Positions 1-9,287 of a stretch of 64,000 nt of DNA are shown here, piece by piece (the stretch's first letter is position 1; each line of letters begins with the position of its first letter). Both the position numbers and the translations under genes were made by a program. The notes beneath the pieces are model-generated. The model made no database searches and had not been told where the DNA came from. It saw nothing but the letters and a program-made list of their open reading frames with translations. Source of the stretch: Cetobacterium_A somerae (GTDB taxonomy: Bacteria; Fusobacteriota; Fusobacteriia; Fusobacteriales; Fusobacteriaceae); NCBI RefSeq assembly GCF_044784365.2, contig NZ_CP173062.2, one strand, 5' to 3'.

Positions 1-2
1 AG

Positions 3-167
3 AATGGAATTTTACCAATTGGAACAAGCTTAACTGTCACAGTTAATACAAATAAAAATATTGATATTCAAAATCAATTTAAAGAACAAAAATCAGAACT
101 TTACAAAATTGATGAAAATAAATTAAGTGTATTAATTGAAAAAATAGTTAAAGATAATAGCTTTTAA
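3..167 (+). CDS. C-terminal end of an EmrA/HlyD-type membrane fusion protein (partial)
   Basis: The third frame is open from the window edge to a TAA at 165-167 and gives 54 residues. The segment begins with a short beta-rich stretch (LPIGTSLTVTVNT) of the kind that closes the periplasmic barrel of EmrA-type fusion proteins, followed by a charged helical tail. The stop overlaps the AAGGAGG ribosome-binding site of the EmrB-like exporter that follows 14 bases later, so the two are translationally close and probably form one efflux pump operon. The gene is cut by the window edge, so the family call rests on this short tail and on the neighbour. Confidence 0.6.
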   Translation, partial: NGILPIGTSLTVTVNTNKNIDIQNQFKEQKSELYKIDENKLSVLIEKIVKDNSF

Positions 168-181
168 GGAGGTTCTGTATT

Positions 182-1660
182 ATGAACTCATCAATTATTT
201 TTGCTACAATTGCTCTAGCTATTGGTTCTTTTATGAATGTCCTCGATATGACTATTGTTAATGTTTCTCTAAGTCATATTGCAGGAGATTTTGCTGTAGC
301 TCCTGATCAAGGTACATGGGTTATAACTTCTTACGCTGTAGCTGAAGCTATATTTTTACCTCTTATCGGGTGGTTAACTAAACGTTTAGGAATTATTAAA
401 CAATATTTAGGTGCAACACTACTTTTTACTTTAGCTAGTATGCTTTGTGGTATTAGTCCTTCCTATAGTTTTCTTTTAACTATGAGAATTTTACAAGGTG
501 TTGTTGGAGCTAGTATGATTCCATTGTCTCAAACACTTATGTTACAACTATATCCTAAAGAAAAAAAGGGAATAGCTTTAGGAATTTGGTCTATGACCAT
601 CGTTATAGCTCCTGTTGTTGGTCCTGTTCTTGGAGGATGGGTTACTGATACTGCTTCTTGGAGATGGTGTTTTTATATAAATCTTCCTTTTGGTATTATA
701 TCTAGTTTAATTGTTTATTATATCTTTAAAAAAGATATTGCTAAAGAAAAAACTGTTAAAGAACCTGTTGATATCATTGGATTTATATTTTTGGCCATTG
801 GTGTTGGATCTTTACAACTTATGTTGGATAAAGGAAACGATTTAGATTGGTTTTCTAATAATACTATTATTGGTCTTAGTATATCAGCTTTTGTTTTTTT
901 AGTCCTCTTGGTCATTTGGGAATGGCATCATGAATCTCCTGTGGTTAACGTAAGATTATTTTTAAATAGAAACTTCTGTGTTGGATCTTTCTCTTTGATG
1001 TTTTCTGTCCTAGCTTACTTCAGTGGTGTTGTTGCTATACCCCTTTGGTTACAAAACTATATGGGATATACAGCTTTCATTAGTGGAAAGTCCACTTGTA
1101 CTTTAGGTGTAGCTATTTTAATGGTAGCTCCAATATTAGGTAAAAAAATAGATCATCTAGATTCTAGAAAGGTTGCTGCCCTTGGATTTTTTCTATTAGG
1201 TATTTCAACATTTTTAACATCTAATTATTCTCCTCAAATAACTCCAGCTTATGTTGGACTAACTAGATTTTTCAATGGTTTTGGTGTAGGAATTTTCTTC
1301 ATAGCTTTAAATACACTAACGCTTTCAAACATTAGTAATGAAAATTTAGCTAGCGCATCTGGAATTTATAATTTTATGAGAAATATTGGAAGTAGTTTAG
1401 GGACCTCATTAGTTATTCCTGCATGGAATCATACAATGGCTTTTCATCATACCATGATGGCTTCTGGTATAACAACAGCAAACCCTAATATTAATAGTGC
1501 TATAAGTACTTCTGCTCAATCACTAGCATTAATAAATCAGCAAGTTGTTGTTCAATCTTCGATTATGGGGATTAATGATGTTTTAATTGGAAGTGGAGTT
1601 ATATCTCTTTTATTGATACCATTTCTTTTCCTCGCCAAATCAACAAAACCAGTTACATAG
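182..1660 (+). CDS. EmrB/QacA-family (DHA2) drug:H+ antiporter
   Basis: A 492-residue integral inner-membrane exporter of the 14-helix DHA2 branch of the major facilitator superfamily. Seen in the sequence: the LDMTIVNVSL motif in helix 1 (residues 21-30), motif A GWLTKRLG (63-70), a motif C-like proline/glycine run ending GPVLGGW (about 142-153) and the WRWCFYINLPFG segment typical of EmrB (160-171). The length matches the family. The start is fixed by AAGGAGG at 166-172. It follows an EmrA-like fusion protein, so it probably extrudes hydrophobic compounds through a tripartite pump. The substrate cannot be read from sequence. Confidence 0.9.
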   Translation: MNSSIIFATIALAIGSFMNVLDMTIVNVSLSHIAGDFAVAPDQGTWVITSYAVAEAIFLPLIGWLTKRLGIIKQYLGATLLFTLASMLCGISPSYSFLLTMRILQGVVGASMIPLSQTLMLQLYPKEKKGIALGIWSMTIVIAPVVGPVLGGWVTDTASWRWCFYINLPFGIISSLIVYYIFKKDIAKEKTVKEPVDIIGFIFLAIGVGSLQLMLDKGNDLDWFSNNTIIGLSISAFVFLVLLVIWEWHHESPVVNVRLFLNRNFCVGSFSLMFSVLAYFSGVVAIPLWLQNYMGYTAFISGKSTCTLGVAILMVAPILGKKIDHLDSRKVAALGFFLLGISTFLTSNYSPQITPAYVGLTRFFNGFGVGIFFIALNTLTLSNISNENLASASGIYNFMRNIGSSLGTSLVIPAWNHTMAFHHTMMASGITTANPNINSAISTSAQSLALINQQVVVQSSIMGINDVLIGSGVISLLLIPFLFLAKSTKPVT

Positions 1661-1670
1661 TTTGGAATAA

Positions 1671-1704
1671 AAATTGCTTATTAATTATAGTAAGCAATTT
1701 TTTT
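1671..1704 (+). terminator. Rho-independent terminator of the efflux operon
   Basis: A perfect 10-bp stem (AAATTGCTTA / TAAGCAATTT) with a 10-base loop is followed by a T run, 10 bases after the exporter stop codon. Confidence 0.85.
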
Positions 1705-1783
1705 ATGCAAAGATAAATTCCTGAAGCTCTTTTATATTAAGTTTTTATAATTGACCACTCTTCTGACTTAATAACAATTATAT

Positions 1784-2587
1784 CTACTCATATCTTATTT
1801 TTTCTTTCAAAGAGTATCCTGAAAGATTATTTTTTATTTTCAGAATTTCAGAAATTATAGAAACTCCAATCTCTTTAGGGCTTCCTGAGGAAATATCAAG
1901 TCCTATTGGAGAATAAACTTTTTCTAATTCCACTACAGGTATTCCCTCTTTTTCAAGTTCATTAAAAGTTTTTTTCACTTTACTTCTACTCCCAATCATT
2001 CCTATATATTTAGCACCTCTTCCTAAAACACCTTTTAAAGCTACCTTATCTCCTAAATGTCCCCTTGAGACTATAACCACAAAAGAATACTCATCTAGCT
2101 TTAAATTTTTCGTTATTTCCTCTAGATTTCCAACTATATTTTTTGCATTTGGATACTTTTCTGAATTACAAAATTCTTCTCGATCATCAATCATTACTAT
2201 TTCAAATCCTAAGTAATCTCCTAATTTATATAATTCAGATCCTATATGACCTCCACCAATAACTATCAATTTTTCTTTTTTTTCGAAGACTTTTATAAAA
2301 GCCTTAACTTTTCCTCCACACGCCATATGTAGAGCAGCTTCCTCTATAAGATCGAACTCTAAACTTTTAGACTTATTTTCTTCTATTGCTTTTAATGCCT
2401 CTTTAATTAATTTAAACTCTAAGTTTCCGCCTCCTACTGTTCCACAAATTTCTCCAGTTTGAAAAACTCCCATAAGGTTCCCCTTTCTTCCAGGGCTTGA
2501 ACCATCAATTTCAATTAAAGTTACAAGGGCTACTCCCATACCATTTTCTAGCTTCTTTGATATATTAAAAATAATATCTTTATCCAT
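1784..2587 (-). CDS. XdhC/CoxI-family molybdenum hydroxylase maturation factor
   Basis: A 267-residue cytoplasmic protein. The N-terminal XdhC/CoxI domain shows EIDGSSPGRKGN (about 27-38), CGTVGGGNLE (48-57) and MACGGK (88-93). The C-terminal Rossmann domain shows VIGGGHIG (109-116) and YIGMIGSRSK, ending in a GLDISSGSPKEIGVSI segment. Members of this family bind molybdenum cofactor and support its sulfuration or insertion into xanthine dehydrogenase. It is the last gene of the purine operon, 29 bases behind the hydantoinase, with an AGGAG site before the ATG. It could equally be called YqeB-like, since XdhC and selenium-linked paralogues are hard to separate by eye. Confidence 0.85.
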   Translation of the reverse strand: MDKDIIFNISKKLENGMGVALVTLIEIDGSSPGRKGNLMGVFQTGEICGTVGGGNLEFKLIKEALKAIEENKSKSLEFDLIEEAALHMACGGKVKAFIKVFEKKEKLIVIGGGHIGSELYKLGDYLGFEIVMIDDREEFCNSEKYPNAKNIVGNLEEITKNLKLDEYSFVVIVSRGHLGDKVALKGVLGRGAKYIGMIGSRSKVKKTFNELEKEGIPVVELEKVYSPIGLDISSGSPKEIGVSIISEILKIKNNLSGYSLKEKIRYE

Positions 2588-2616
2588 ATTTTCTCCTTTA
2601 AAGTTATCATTTCATT

Positions 2617-3966
2617 CTAATAACGAGGTATAAATTTACCTATTTTATTTAATTTTACTTCTTCTAAATTGTGGCTATAAACTAACTCTCCTCTTAAAAA
2701 AACCTTATCTATATCTGCTAATAACTTAAAGCCATCAAAACAACTATAGTTAGCTTTAGAAAAAAGCATCTTTGAATTTAGAACTAATTTTTTTTCTTTA
2801 AATATTACTAAATCAGCATCTTTTCCTATTTCTATACTTCCTTTTCTAGAACTCATTCCAAAAATTTCAGCTGGTTTTGTTGATGTTAAATTTAAATATT
2901 TTTCAACACTTAACTTTCCTTTTAAAAATTCACTAAATATTAATAAAACTCTTTCTTGAACACCAGGAATTCCATTTGGACATTTCCAAAATTCATTTAT
3001 TCCATCTCTTTTTTGTTCTAAACTAAAGGAGCAATGATCTGTTGCTATAATATCTATATAATTTTTATCTATACCTTTCCATAAAGCTTTTATATCTTCT
3101 TCTTTTCTAAGAGGAGGTGAAAGAATATATTTTTCACCACCATCTTCTAGATAATTTAACTCATTTAAATAAAGATATTGAGTACATGTTTCCACCCAAA
3201 ACTTTCTTCCTCTTAATTTTGCTTGAATAATTTCATCTAAAGATTCTTTTGATGAGATATGAACAAAATATAATTTTTCAAACTCCACTGTTTCTGCCAA
3301 TCTTATTAATCTTGAAACTGCTTCTGCTTCTGAGTAACTCGGGCGAGAATACGCGTGATATATTGCCTTTCCTTTTCTTTCTTCTATATATTTCTTTTTA
3401 AAAAAACTTATAATAGAATCATTTTCTGCATGAACTGCTACAATCATATCAAGATTTTTAGCATATTGAAAAACTTTAATTATATCTTCATCTTCTTGTT
3501 TGAAAGAGTATGTTAAATATATTTTAAAACTATTTATTCCTCTTTTTTTTAGTTTCTCGAGTTCTTTAAAACTATTTTTATCTACCTCTTGAAAGACACC
3601 ATGAAAAGAATAATCACAAAGTGAATTTTTTGCATAATCCATATATTTATCTATCATATACTCTAAATTACACCCTTTTGGTCCAAACCCTGGATGATCT
3701 ATTATTGTAGTAGTCCCTCCGGCTAGAGCTGCCATAGAACCACTTTGAAAATCATCAGCCGATATAACCCCTACATCTATATTAAAATGAGTATGAACGT
3801 CTATTCCTCCAGGAACCACGTAAGCTCCTTTTAAATCTATAAAACTTCCATCTTCTTTTAAATTCTCTCCAATTTCTATTATTTTTTCTTTTTCTATTTT
3901 TATATCCACTTGTTCAATTTTATCTTTTATCAAAACTTTCCCATTTTTTAAAAGCATATTAGGCAT
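2617..3966 (-). CDS. hyuA: Dihydropyrimidinase/hydantoinase (HyuA/YgeZ-like)
   Basis: A 449-residue cyclic amidohydrolase of the dihydropyrimidinase/D-hydantoinase family, which opens cyclic ureides. The binuclear metal site is complete: HxH at 58/60, the carboxylated lysine K148 in FKIY, H179 in VHAEND, H236 in FVHISS and D310 in ATDH. Length and N-terminal beta-sandwich layout fit the family. It lies between the NCS2 permease and the XdhC-type gene in the purine operon, so the likely substrate is a ring-reduced or hydantoin-like purine breakdown product rather than dihydrouracil. The gap of about 110 bases before it is the largest inside the operon. Confidence 0.88.
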   Translation of the reverse strand: MPNMLLKNGKVLIKDKIEQVDIKIEKEKIIEIGENLKEDGSFIDLKGAYVVPGGIDVHTHFNIDVGVISADDFQSGSMAALAGGTTTIIDHPGFGPKGCNLEYMIDKYMDYAKNSLCDYSFHGVFQEVDKNSFKELEKLKKRGINSFKIYLTYSFKQEDEDIIKVFQYAKNLDMIVAVHAENDSIISFFKKKYIEERKGKAIYHAYSRPSYSEAEAVSRLIRLAETVEFEKLYFVHISSKESLDEIIQAKLRGRKFWVETCTQYLYLNELNYLEDGGEKYILSPPLRKEEDIKALWKGIDKNYIDIIATDHCSFSLEQKRDGINEFWKCPNGIPGVQERVLLIFSEFLKGKLSVEKYLNLTSTKPAEIFGMSSRKGSIEIGKDADLVIFKEKKLVLNSKMLFSKANYSCFDGFKLLADIDKVFLRGELVYSHNLEEVKLNKIGKFIPRY

Positions 3967-4050
3967 CCTCCTAAGTATTATTATTAAAAATTTTATAAAA
4001 AAAAGTAAATCTAGTTACTACTTTTTATAAATTTTTTAATTTTTTTTAAT

Positions 4051-4072
4051 AGAGAGGAGAATTCTCCTCCCT
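4051..4072. other. Palindrome downstream of the NCS2 permease gene
   Basis: The 110-base gap between the permease and hydantoinase genes holds a perfect 16-base palindrome (GAGGAGAATTCTCCTC, 4054-4069) a few bases after the permease stop. In the minus direction no T run follows directly, so it looks more like an mRNA 3'-end stabiliser or processing hairpin than a full terminator. Confidence 0.45.
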
Positions 4073-4076
4073 ATTT

Positions 4077-5444
4077 TTATATACCCTCTGTTTCTATTTC
4101 TATATTATCTTTTTCTACATCACTTTGCTTTTCAACTCCATTAAATAACAAATTCATAGTAACTCCAACTAAAGTTCCAGTTGTTATTCCTGAAGATAAA
4201 ATAGTAGATATAAAAGTAGGTAAATTTTGTAATAATTGTGGTCTCAATGTTACTGCTAATCCAGCACTTATAGATATTCCAACTATAAGCATGTTTCCAT
4301 TATTAAATTCTACCTCTTGAAAAATTCCTATTCCTACAGCTGCTATTGTTCCAAACATAACTATTGCTGCTCCTCCTAAAACTGGCTGTGGCATTACAGA
4401 AACTAAAGCTCCTATTTTTGGAATAAGCCCCATTACTATTAACAATGCTCCTGATCCCATAACTACATATCTACTTGCTACTCCTGTTATAGAAACTACT
4501 CCTGTATTTTGGCTAAATGTTGTCGTTGGTGTTGCATTAAACAATGCTCCAACAAAACTCCCAACTCCTCCTAATAAAATTGATCCTGACAATCTTTTAT
4601 TATCTTTCATATCAACTTCAGATACTTTCGCACATGCCAAAGTATCTCCAGTTGCCTCTACCATGGCAACTAAGTATGCAATAGCAAAAGGAAGAACGTA
4701 CTCGATTTTAAAAGTCATTCCATACTTTAAGGGAGTTGGAAAATATATACTTTGAGTTTGAGTAAGAATTGAAAGATCTAATTTTCCCATAAAAAAAGCT
4801 AATAAATATCCTACAACTATCCCAAAAAAAATTGATCCTGAGGATAAAATTCCTTTTCCATATTGATTAAGACCAATTGTTATAAACATAACTGTCAATC
4901 CCAAAACTATATTTGTAATACTACCATAATCTTCTGCTCCGTGACCTCCTGCAAACCAATCTACAGCTACTCCTAAAATTGTAAGCCCTATTAAAGATAC
5001 TACTATTCCTTGAACTATCGGAGGAAATATTCTTCTAATTTTTCCTGTAAATCCTCCTAAAAAAATTTGTACTAGCGATCCCAACATTGATGCTCCTAAT
5101 ATTGCTGCATAACCAGCTTCTGGTGATCCTCCTGCTATAGCAGATGCTGCTAATCCAATAGAAAGTCCCGGTCCAATAAATGTAAAATTTGATCCCATGA
5201 CTTGAGGTAACCGACTTCCTAAAAATCCTACTCCTTTACTTTGAAAAATAGTAACTATTCCAGATACAATAAGTATATCTGCTATCATTTCTCCCGTCTG
5301 AATTTTATCAAATCCTAATGCTGATGCAAAAATAATTGGCACTGTAACAATTCCACTAAATGAAGCGAATATATGTTGAAAGGAGAGCAATAGCCACTCT
5401 CCTATACTTTTAGGTTTTTCATCTACTCTCAATACTAAAGCCAT
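4077..5444 (-). CDS. NCS2-family xanthine/uracil/urate permease
   Basis: A 455-residue nucleobase:cation symporter with about 14 membrane segments. Residues important in the XanQ/UacT group are visible: Q23-H24 in the first helix, E263 in VEATGDTLA, and the FSQNTGVV signature (Q312, N313) in helix 10. Its place between the hydantoinase and the xanthine dehydrogenase genes suggests that it imports xanthine or urate as substrate for the operon. The choice between xanthine, urate and uracil cannot be settled without alignment to characterised transporters. Confidence 0.88.
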   Translation of the reverse strand: MALVLRVDEKPKSIGEWLLLSFQHIFASFSGIVTVPIIFASALGFDKIQTGEMIADILIVSGIVTIFQSKGVGFLGSRLPQVMGSNFTFIGPGLSIGLAASAIAGGSPEAGYAAILGASMLGSLVQIFLGGFTGKIRRIFPPIVQGIVVSLIGLTILGVAVDWFAGGHGAEDYGSITNIVLGLTVMFITIGLNQYGKGILSSGSIFFGIVVGYLLAFFMGKLDLSILTQTQSIYFPTPLKYGMTFKIEYVLPFAIAYLVAMVEATGDTLACAKVSEVDMKDNKRLSGSILLGGVGSFVGALFNATPTTTFSQNTGVVSITGVASRYVVMGSGALLIVMGLIPKIGALVSVMPQPVLGGAAIVMFGTIAAVGIGIFQEVEFNNGNMLIVGISISAGLAVTLRPQLLQNLPTFISTILSSGITTGTLVGVTMNLLFNGVEKQSDVEKDNIEIETEGI

Positions 5445-5504
5445 TACTCCTCCTATTAAAATTTAAGTTTTTATGTAAGTATTTTGAGTATTAAGATAAA
5501 TTAA

Positions 5505-8369
5505 TTAAATTTTTCCAAGTTCTTTTAATATTTTTTCTGGAGTGAATGGCCATTCTCTTATCCACACTCCTACCGCATCATGAATTGCAGTTGCTATAGC
5601 TGGAGATGCCCCATTTATTGATAACTCTCCAACTGATTTTCTAGGTCCATACTCCTCTTTATCTTCATAAGTTTCTACAAATTCTACTCTGAAATCTTTT
5701 GGTATATCTTTTATTTTAGCTACCTTATAATCCATAAAGTTTGCATTTAACATATGGCCATCTTTATCAAAAATCATCTCTTCATATAACGAATGACCAA
5801 TTGACTGAATAACAGCTCCAAATATTTGTCCTTTTGCTAAAACTGGATTCATAGGCACTCCACAATCATGAATTGCATAATATTTAGTTACATTAACCTC
5901 TCCAGTATTTGTATTAACTTCTACTTCACAAATATGAGTAGCATATGGAAATGCATGTAAGTGTGTTGTAAAGTTTGCATTTGCTATTAATTGTCCACAA
6001 CCTTTACCACTCTGTGTTTTAAAGGCTAAATCAGCATAGCTCATCTCACTATTTTTTCCAACTATTTTCATTGGATAAACAAGTTTTAAATCTTCTTTTG
6101 GTTCATTCATATAGAACGAAGCTGACTCTAACATCTTATTTTCCATTTTTTTACTAGCATTTAAAACTGCTCCTATAGAAAAGTGTGTTCCTGATGATGC
6201 ATATGCTCCTACATCAAAAGGAGTATTATCTGTATCTGCAGCTATTATATGTATTTTATCCATGTCTAACTTTAGATGCTCTGACACAGCCTGCACAGCT
6301 ATTGTATTCATCCCTGTTCCTAAATCTGTACCTCCCATATGCACTATAAATGTTCCATCGTTTAATTGCTTTATAATCGCATTTCCAGTATCAACATTTG
6401 GAATTCCTGATTTTTGTTGAACTATAGCAACTCCTTGCCCCACTTTTATATGAGGTTTTCCACTTTCTTTTTTATTTCTCCAATCTATCATTTTTGCAGC
6501 TTTCTCAATAGTATCTATCAATCCACAACTCTCAATAATTTCAGCACTTCCTTTTCCAACTTCAGCCATTTGAGCTAAAAGTTCCATTGCATCCCCTGAT
6601 CTAACAGTATTTTTTCTTAGGATATCTAAATAATCTACACCAATCTCTTTCGCTAACTCAGCTATACATGTCATTAATGCATAAGTTCCTTGTGGTGCTC
6701 CATAACCTCTATAAGCTCCAGCATTAGGAAGGTTAGAGTAGAATATATCTATATCAAATTTTATATTTTCTACGTTAAATAAAGGCAGTGGTACTGCACA
6801 ACTATTTTTTGATACCGTCATACAATGATTTCCAAAAGCTCCTGTATTAGAGTAAACATTCATTTGAATAGCATTTAGCTTTCCATCCTTATTAGCTCCT
6901 AATTTAACTTTTATTTTCATATCATGTCTCGAAGTTGCTGCTATAAATTCCTCTTCTCTTGAATATCTATAGTAGATAGATTTTCCTGTTATCCAAGTTA
7001 AATATGAAGCTAAATCTTCCATCAATACGTCTTGTTTAACTCCAAATCCTCCTCCAACAGCCTCTTTTATAACTCTTATCTTATTTTCTGAAATTCCTAA
7101 AATACTTGAGATTATTCTTCTAGCGTGTCCTGGAACTTGTGTTGAAGCATGAACAACTAATCTTCCATCTACAATCTCTGTATAACATACATGTGGCTCT
7201 GAAGGGCAACAATGAACTTTTTTTGTTCTATATTCTCGCTCTATTATTGCATCAGATTTTGAAAACGCTAATTCTACATCTCCCATTTTTCCGCCAGTTT
7301 TAGCTACCATGTTTGTTCTTTGATCTCCACCTATTGGAAAATTCCAAAATATTGGTGTTTCTCTTGGATCAGCTTTTGCATTATGCTCTTCGTATCCTCT
7401 TAAATTTCCATCTTTAAAATATACAGGTCCACCATGAACTAAAATCTCTCCACTCATAGCATCTTCTAATGTTACTACTGGTTTTAAAACTTCATATTCT
7501 ACCTCTATAAGTTCTATAGCTTTTTCTGCTATTTCTAGACTCTCTGCAACCACTGCTGCTACCCTGTCTCCTTCATGATAAACTTTTTGTCCTATCAATC
7601 TTCTATCATAAGGCGATGGCTCTGGATAACTCTGTCCTGATCTTCCATAAACAGTTTTAGGAGAGTTTTCATGTGTTAATATATAAACTACTCCAGGTAA
7701 TTTTTCTGCTTTTGATACATCAATTTTTGTTACATAAGCACTTGCATGAGGTGATCCTAAAACTTTTAAAAAACAAGCATCTGAGGCTACAAAATCTTCA
7801 ACAAAAGCTTTTTCTCCTTTTACAAGCTTTGGAGAATCAATTTTACAAACAGATTTTCCTATTACTCTCATCTCTTTTTCAGAATTTGCTCTCTCTATTT
7901 TTTCTCCAGCTAAAAGTTTTTTATAAATATCAATTACATCATACATCTGCTCATAACCTGTACATCGACATAAAATTGATGATAATGCATCTGAAATATC
8001 TTCCCTTGTCGGTTTCTCAACATTATCTAAAAGTGTTTTTAGTGCAAGATAAATTGATGGAGAACAGTATCCACATTGAATAACTCCTGCTAAAATCATT
8101 GCTTCTTGAAGTGTATCTATTTTCTTTTTATCAGAAAAAAATTCTACAGTATATATCTCTCTTCCTTCAATTTGTCCAACCAATAATAGACATGAATTAA
8201 CAGTTTGTCCATCTAATATTATATTGCATAAACCACAGTTTCCATCTCCATCGCATCCTTCTCTCATTGAAAGAATTCCTTGATTTCTCAAAAATACCTT
8301 TGCTGATTGACATTTATCTCCAAAAAACTCTTTTTCTACACCATTTAATTTAAATTTTATTTTATCCAT
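5505..8369 (-). CDS. xdhAC: Xanthine dehydrogenase: fused [2Fe-2S] and molybdopterin subunits
   Basis: A 954-residue cytoplasmic molybdenum hydroxylase combining two subunits that are often separate. Residues 1-150 are the ferredoxin part with all eight ligands: C39, C45, C48, C60 for the plant-type cluster and C99, C102, C134, C136 for the second. From about residue 170 the aldehyde oxidase/xanthine dehydrogenase fold follows, with the GGGFGVKQD loop and, near the C-terminus, KSVGELSING carrying the expected catalytic glutamate. The family oxidises hypoxanthine to xanthine and xanthine to urate, or runs in reverse. FAD must come from the next gene upstream in the operon. The frame is intact with no internal TGA. 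An XdhD-type name would also fit. Confidence 0.92.
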   Translation of the reverse strand: MDKIKFKLNGVEKEFFGDKCQSAKVFLRNQGILSMREGCDGDGNCGLCNIILDGQTVNSCLLLVGQIEGREIYTVEFFSDKKKIDTLQEAMILAGVIQCGYCSPSIYLALKTLLDNVEKPTREDISDALSSILCRCTGYEQMYDVIDIYKKLLAGEKIERANSEKEMRVIGKSVCKIDSPKLVKGEKAFVEDFVASDACFLKVLGSPHASAYVTKIDVSKAEKLPGVVYILTHENSPKTVYGRSGQSYPEPSPYDRRLIGQKVYHEGDRVAAVVAESLEIAEKAIELIEVEYEVLKPVVTLEDAMSGEILVHGGPVYFKDGNLRGYEEHNAKADPRETPIFWNFPIGGDQRTNMVAKTGGKMGDVELAFSKSDAIIEREYRTKKVHCCPSEPHVCYTEIVDGRLVVHASTQVPGHARRIISSILGISENKIRVIKEAVGGGFGVKQDVLMEDLASYLTWITGKSIYYRYSREEEFIAATSRHDMKIKVKLGANKDGKLNAIQMNVYSNTGAFGNHCMTVSKNSCAVPLPLFNVENIKFDIDIFYSNLPNAGAYRGYGAPQGTYALMTCIAELAKEIGVDYLDILRKNTVRSGDAMELLAQMAEVGKGSAEIIESCGLIDTIEKAAKMIDWRNKKESGKPHIKVGQGVAIVQQKSGIPNVDTGNAIIKQLNDGTFIVHMGGTDLGTGMNTIAVQAVSEHLKLDMDKIHIIAADTDNTPFDVGAYASSGTHFSIGAVLNASKKMENKMLESASFYMNEPKEDLKLVYPMKIVGKNSEMSYADLAFKTQSGKGCGQLIANANFTTHLHAFPYATHICEVEVNTNTGEVNVTKYYAIHDCGVPMNPVLAKGQIFGAVIQSIGHSLYEEMIFDKDGHMLNANFMDYKVAKIKDIPKDFRVEFVETYEDKEEYGPRKSVGELSINGASPAIATAIHDAVGVWIREWPFTPEKILKELGKI

Positions 8370-8428
8370 CTTTTATCTATATGATAAATGTTGAAAATAT
8401 TTACCATACATCCTCCTTTCAATTTTTT

Positions 8429-9220
8429 CTAAGCAATTTCAAAACATTCAGCTACTAACTCTCCAGCTAAATAAGCTTTAAACTCTTTTGAACCACGAAA
8501 ATCTGTTAATGGTTCTACATAATTTCTAATTAGGTGTGTCAACAATTGTTTTTCTAATATCGTTCCTTCTAACTCTTTTTCTATATCTTTTAATCTTATA
8601 ACTGTTGAAGCTACACCACCTACAGCTATTCTTATATCTTTTATTTTTTCTTGATCTTTATTATAAGTAACAGCTGCTCCAATTAATGATAAATCATCAG
8701 AAGTTCTTGAATGAGCTCTTACTCCATAAAGTTTTTCAAGATTCTTCTCTTCGATTATTATTTTTTCAATAAATCGCTCATCTTTTCTTAATATATACTC
8801 TTCAACTAAAACCAACTTTTCTTCTCCATAAACTTTAACCATTGCTTCTAAAACAATTAAAGTCGGAATGAGGTCTCCTACCGTTTTTCCACCTACAATA
8901 TTTCCACCAATTGTAGCCATATTTCTTATATTTCTATTTTCCATTAACATCGCTGCTTTTTTTAGTTGTTCAGGTATAATCTCACTACTTATTAATTTTT
9001 GAAATGTTACACATGCTCCAATTTCTAAGTTTCCTTTTTCATTTTTCTTTATTTCATCTAAATTTAATTTTCTAAGATCTATATATACTTCATATTTTTT
9101 TTTATTAAATGAAAGATTTAATATTGTTCCACCTGCAAGATATTTTCCAGTTTCTTTATGTTGATTTTTTAATGAAATGGCTTCTTCAATTGTCTCTGGT
9201 ATAAAATATTTTTTTATCAT
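8429..9220 (-). CDS. FAD-binding subunit of xanthine dehydrogenase (XdhB/YgfM-like)
   Basis: A 263-residue flavoprotein subunit of the CO dehydrogenase/xanthine dehydrogenase medium-chain family. FAD-binding motifs are visible as YLAGGTILN near residue 30 and ATIGGNIVGG near residue 105, with the CO-dehydrogenase flavoprotein C-terminal domain after that. It passes electrons between the iron-sulfur clusters of the adjacent fused subunit and an NAD or other carrier. It sits directly upstream (59 bases) of that subunit in the same operon, the order seen in ygfM-xdhD type clusters. Confidence 0.88.
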   Translation of the reverse strand: MIKKYFIPETIEEAISLKNQHKETGKYLAGGTILNLSFNKKKYEVYIDLRKLNLDEIKKNEKGNLEIGACVTFQKLISSEIIPEQLKKAAMLMENRNIRNMATIGGNIVGGKTVGDLIPTLIVLEAMVKVYGEEKLVLVEEYILRKDERFIEKIIIEEKNLEKLYGVRAHSRTSDDLSLIGAAVTYNKDQEKIKDIRIAVGGVASTVIRLKDIEKELEGTILEKQLLTHLIRNYVEPLTDFRGSKEFKAYLAGELVAECFEIA

Positions 9221-9240
9221 TTTTCCTCCATATATTTATA

Positions 9241-9278
9241 AAATAAGTTTAAAGAGATTAATCCCTTTAAACTTATTT
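9241..9278 (-). terminator. Strong hairpin inside the purine operon (partial terminator or processing site)
   Basis: A 14-bp stem (AAATAAGTTTAAAG / CTTTAAACTTATTT) encloses an inner GATTAATC palindrome in the 67-base gap between the PreA-like gene and the FAD subunit gene. In the minus direction the stem is followed by TTTTAT. It could lower expression of the downstream dehydrogenase, permease and hydantoinase genes relative to the upstream ones, or protect the upstream message. Confidence 0.6.
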
Positions 9279-9287
9279 TTTAATTTT

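Noticed and set aside
7673..8083. Plus-strand 136-aa frame inside the xanthine dehydrogenase gene
   Set aside because: The reading is Leu/Gln-rich, antisense to a clear gene with all eight cysteine ligands, and has no ribosome site.
5505..8369. Selenocysteine codon in the xanthine dehydrogenase
   Set aside because: The frame has no internal TGA; any selenium would be a labile cofactor ligand.
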